6,720 nucleotides of DNA, from contig CAYOKA010000121.1 of assembly GCA_964404395.1 (NCBI GenBank), positions 1 through 6,720 of the forward strand. Direction: 5' to 3'. A program made the position numbers and the translations under genes. The stretch comes from JAAYBT01 sp964404395. GTDB taxonomy: Bacteria; Bacillota; Clostridia; Acetivibrionales; DTU013. Positions 5,207 through 6,720 of this stretch are shown in pieces. The notes under the pieces were generated by a model. That model was given only the letters and a program-made list of their open reading frames with translations. It was not told the origin of the DNA and made no database searches. Every line of letters begins with the position of its first letter. Within the stretch, counting starts at the first letter, position 1.

Positions 5207-6595
5207 TTACTCCCACTCGATAGTTGCCGGTGGCTTTCCGGTGATATCATAAACGATCCTATTGATATGCTTTACCTCATTAACAATCCTGTTTGACACC
5301 TTTTCCAGTACATCATAGGGTATCCTTGCCCAATCCGCCGTCATGAAATCAGTAGTGTTCACGGCTCGCAGAGCCAGTGTGTAATCGTAGGTGCGTTCAT
5401 TTCCGCTCACCCCTACACTTCTCATGCCCGTTAGCACGGTAAAATACTGTCCGATGGACTTGTCGAGCCCTGCCCTGGCTATCTCGTCACGGAATATATG
5501 GTCTGTATCTCGCAATAAATCGAGCTTTTCCTTGGTAATGTCACCAATGACACGTATTGCAAGTCCCGGCCCCGGGAAAGGCTGCCTCCAGACTATTTCT
5601 GCAGGGATGTCCAATACTTCTCCTGCTTTCCTCACTTCATCCTTGAAAAGGTTTCGGAGCGGTTCGATGATTTCCTTGAAATCCACATAATCCGGCAATC
5701 CGCCCACATTGTGATGGCTCTTTATTACGGCTGCATCTCCCAAGCCGCTTTCTATGACATCGGGATAGATGGTTCCCTGTACAAGGAAATCCACCCTTCC
5801 GATTTTCTTGGCTTCCTCTTCAAATACCCTGATAAACTCTTCGCCAATTATCTTTCTTTTTTGCTCCGGGTCGGTCACACCTGTGAGCTTGTTTAGAAAT
5901 CTAGCTTCTGCATCAACCTTAATTAGATTTATATCAAACTTTTCCTTGAAAATTTGTTCAACCTGCTCCGCTTCATATTTCCTCAGCAGCCCATGGTCAA
6001 CAAATATACAGGTGAGCTGCTTCCCAACTGCCTTGTGCATCATCACTGCCGCAACCGATGAATCAACCCCTCCGGATAATCCACATAGCACCTTTCCACT
6101 GCCTACCTTGCTTCTGATAGAGTCGATCGCATACTCTACAAATTCCGACATGCCCCAGTCGCCTTTAAAGCCGCATATATCATATAGAAATTTCTTCAGC
6201 ATTTCTGCGCCCTTCGGGCTGCTAAGATCCTCCGGATGCAGCTTCATATCATAATAATTATCATAATTTTTCTTCGAGGCCTCCATTGCACCCCTTTCAT
6301 AGCAAATACACAAGGCCGGTACGCCAAGACTGCTTATTCCATTATCACAGCATGGTGCGCCCTTATCCGGCACAGATGGTGTGCCCTTATCCGGCATAGA
6401 TGGTGCGTACTTATCCGGCACAAATTGTGACCCGCCTGAAAGAATGATGCCTTTTGGATTAAGCGCCTTTATCTTTTCAATCGGTGCATTAAATGGAATG
6501 ACCTCGCAATAAACATTCCCCTCTCTGACCTTTCTTGCAATTAGCTGGCTATACCGGCTTCCAAAGTCAAGGATTAGAAGCAACTCATTATTCAT
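5207..6595 (-). CDS. guaA: GMP synthase with degenerate glutaminase domain
   Basis: The protein is 462 aa; bacterial GuaA is usually about 510-525. GuaA converts XMP, ATP and glutamine (or ammonia) to GMP in the cytoplasm. The synthetase half looks complete: P-loop SGGVDSS (174-180), FVDHGLLRK (198-206), GTIYPDVIES (274-283), KSHHNVGGLP (292-301), RQPFPGPGLAIRV (337-349) and the conserved end KPPATIEWE. The amidotransferase half starts normally (LDFGSRYSQLIARKVRE) and keeps Cys98 in CICY and His120-Pro-Glu122. Only 22 residues separate Cys and His, against 95 in E. coli GuaA, so the glutamine-binding segment is gone. An 8-residue repeat (VPDKYAPS, MPDKGTPS, VPDKGAPC; 59-82) is inserted after SGG. 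I infer an ammonia-dependent or specialised enzyme. The start ATG has AGGAGA 8 nt upstream, and the frame is continuous. Confidence 0.9.
   Translation of the reverse strand: MNNELLLILDFGSRYSQLIARKVREGNVYCEVIPFNAPIEKIKALNPKGIILSGGSQFVPDKYAPSMPDKGTPSVPDKGAPCCDNGISSLGVPALCICYERGAMEASKKNYDNYYDMKLHPEDLSSPKGAEMLKKFLYDICGFKGDWGMSEFVEYAIDSIRSKVGSGKVLCGLSGGVDSSVAAVMMHKAVGKQLTCIFVDHGLLRKYEAEQVEQIFKEKFDINLIKVDAEARFLNKLTGVTDPEQKRKIIGEEFIRVFEEEAKKIGRVDFLVQGTIYPDVIESGLGDAAVIKSHHNVGGLPDYVDFKEIIEPLRNLFKDEVRKAGEVLDIPAEIVWRQPFPGPGLAIRVIGDITKEKLDLLRDTDHIFRDEIARAGLDKSIGQYFTVLTGMRSVGVSGNERTYDYTLALRAVNTTDFMTADWARIPYDVLEKVSNRIVNEVKHINRIVYDITGKPPATIEWE
6354..6425. repeat. Three 24-bp tandem repeats inside guaA
   Basis: Units at 6354-6377, 6378-6401 and 6402-6425 share GGTGYGYMCTTATCCGGCA and differ at few positions. 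Each encodes one PDK-containing octapeptide. The length (a multiple of three) keeps the frame, and the near identity suggests recent slippage growth. Confidence 0.9.
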
Positions 6596-6632
6596 ACAAT
6601 ATTTCTCCTATCTGTTCATTGATTTGTTCAGT

Positions 6633-6662
6633 ATTATATGCAGATATATTACCACATTTCAA
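6633..6662 (-). promoter_or_regulatory. guaA promoter
   Basis: On the minus strand TTGAAA (6657-6662), an 18-bp spacer and consensus TATAAT (6633-6638) predict a start near 6626 and a leader of about 30 nt. That leader is too short for a guanine riboswitch, and none is seen in 6596-6720. Confidence 0.6.
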
Positions 6663-6720
6663 TTCGTTTAGAAATGCTGCCGGAGTTCATAAATCACATT
6701 ATTTCACTTGCTTTACAAAT

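Noticed and set aside
5769..6254. 161-codon rightward open frame
   Set aside because: It lies wholly antisense to guaA, whose protein motifs are unmistakable. It has no binding site or recognisable domain.
6354..6425. Short regular repeats as a CRISPR array
   Set aside because: The units are directly contiguous with no spacers and are in frame within guaA.
6596..6720. Possible guanine riboswitch upstream of guaA
   Set aside because: A good promoter at 6633-6662 leaves a leader of only about 30 nt, and no purine-riboswitch core is seen.

Overview
This AT-rich window most likely comes from a low-GC Firmicute of the Clostridia. The pointers are strong AGGAGG-type ribosome binding sites, sigma-A-like promoters, a clostridial-style GMP synthase, a DUF368 protein, and a decayed LamG/'copper amine oxidase N-terminal' (stalk) surface protein. 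The assignment is by protein resemblance only; no rRNA or other taxonomic marker is present.

Layout, left to right. Bases 1-10 hold the first codons of a minus-strand gene that leaves the window, preceded by a leader of about 250 nt and a TTGACA-type promoter. Bases 233-2667 hold an IS1634-family insertion sequence (about 1.91 kb, one 569-aa DDE transposase) between two identical 261-bp direct repeats. These are best read as one very long target-site duplication. The duplicated segment carries the last 36 codons of a DUF368 membrane protein gene plus its downstream promoter region. The complete DUF368 gene therefore survives on the right (2559-3464, minus), while an orphan tail lies to the left of the IS.

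Bases 3516-4728 are a gene graveyard on the minus strand. They include a LamG-domain fragment that is frameshifted near its start and fused at its end to half of a stalk domain, then a membrane-protein fragment with no good start, then a stretch with no convincing gene. Bases 4729-4884 encode a 51-aa single-span membrane protein. Its N-terminus carries the GGADGPTxIF motif of Na+-translocating decarboxylase beta subunits, and it has its own promoter overlapped by a palindrome. Between it and the last gene is a 122-bp unit bounded by 26-bp inverted repeats.

Bases 5207-6595 (minus) encode a GMP synthase with an intact ATP-pyrophosphatase half and a gutted glutamine-amidotransferase half. About 70 residues between the Cys and the His/Glu of the catalytic triad are missing, and an 8-residue tandem repeat has been inserted.

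All native genes read leftward, but each recognisable one has its own promoter-like sequence, so this does not look like a single operon. Only the transposase reads rightward. The main themes are transposition with an unusually long duplication and widespread decay or remodelling of neighbouring genes. I do not see a defence system, CRISPR array, tRNA or rRNA.
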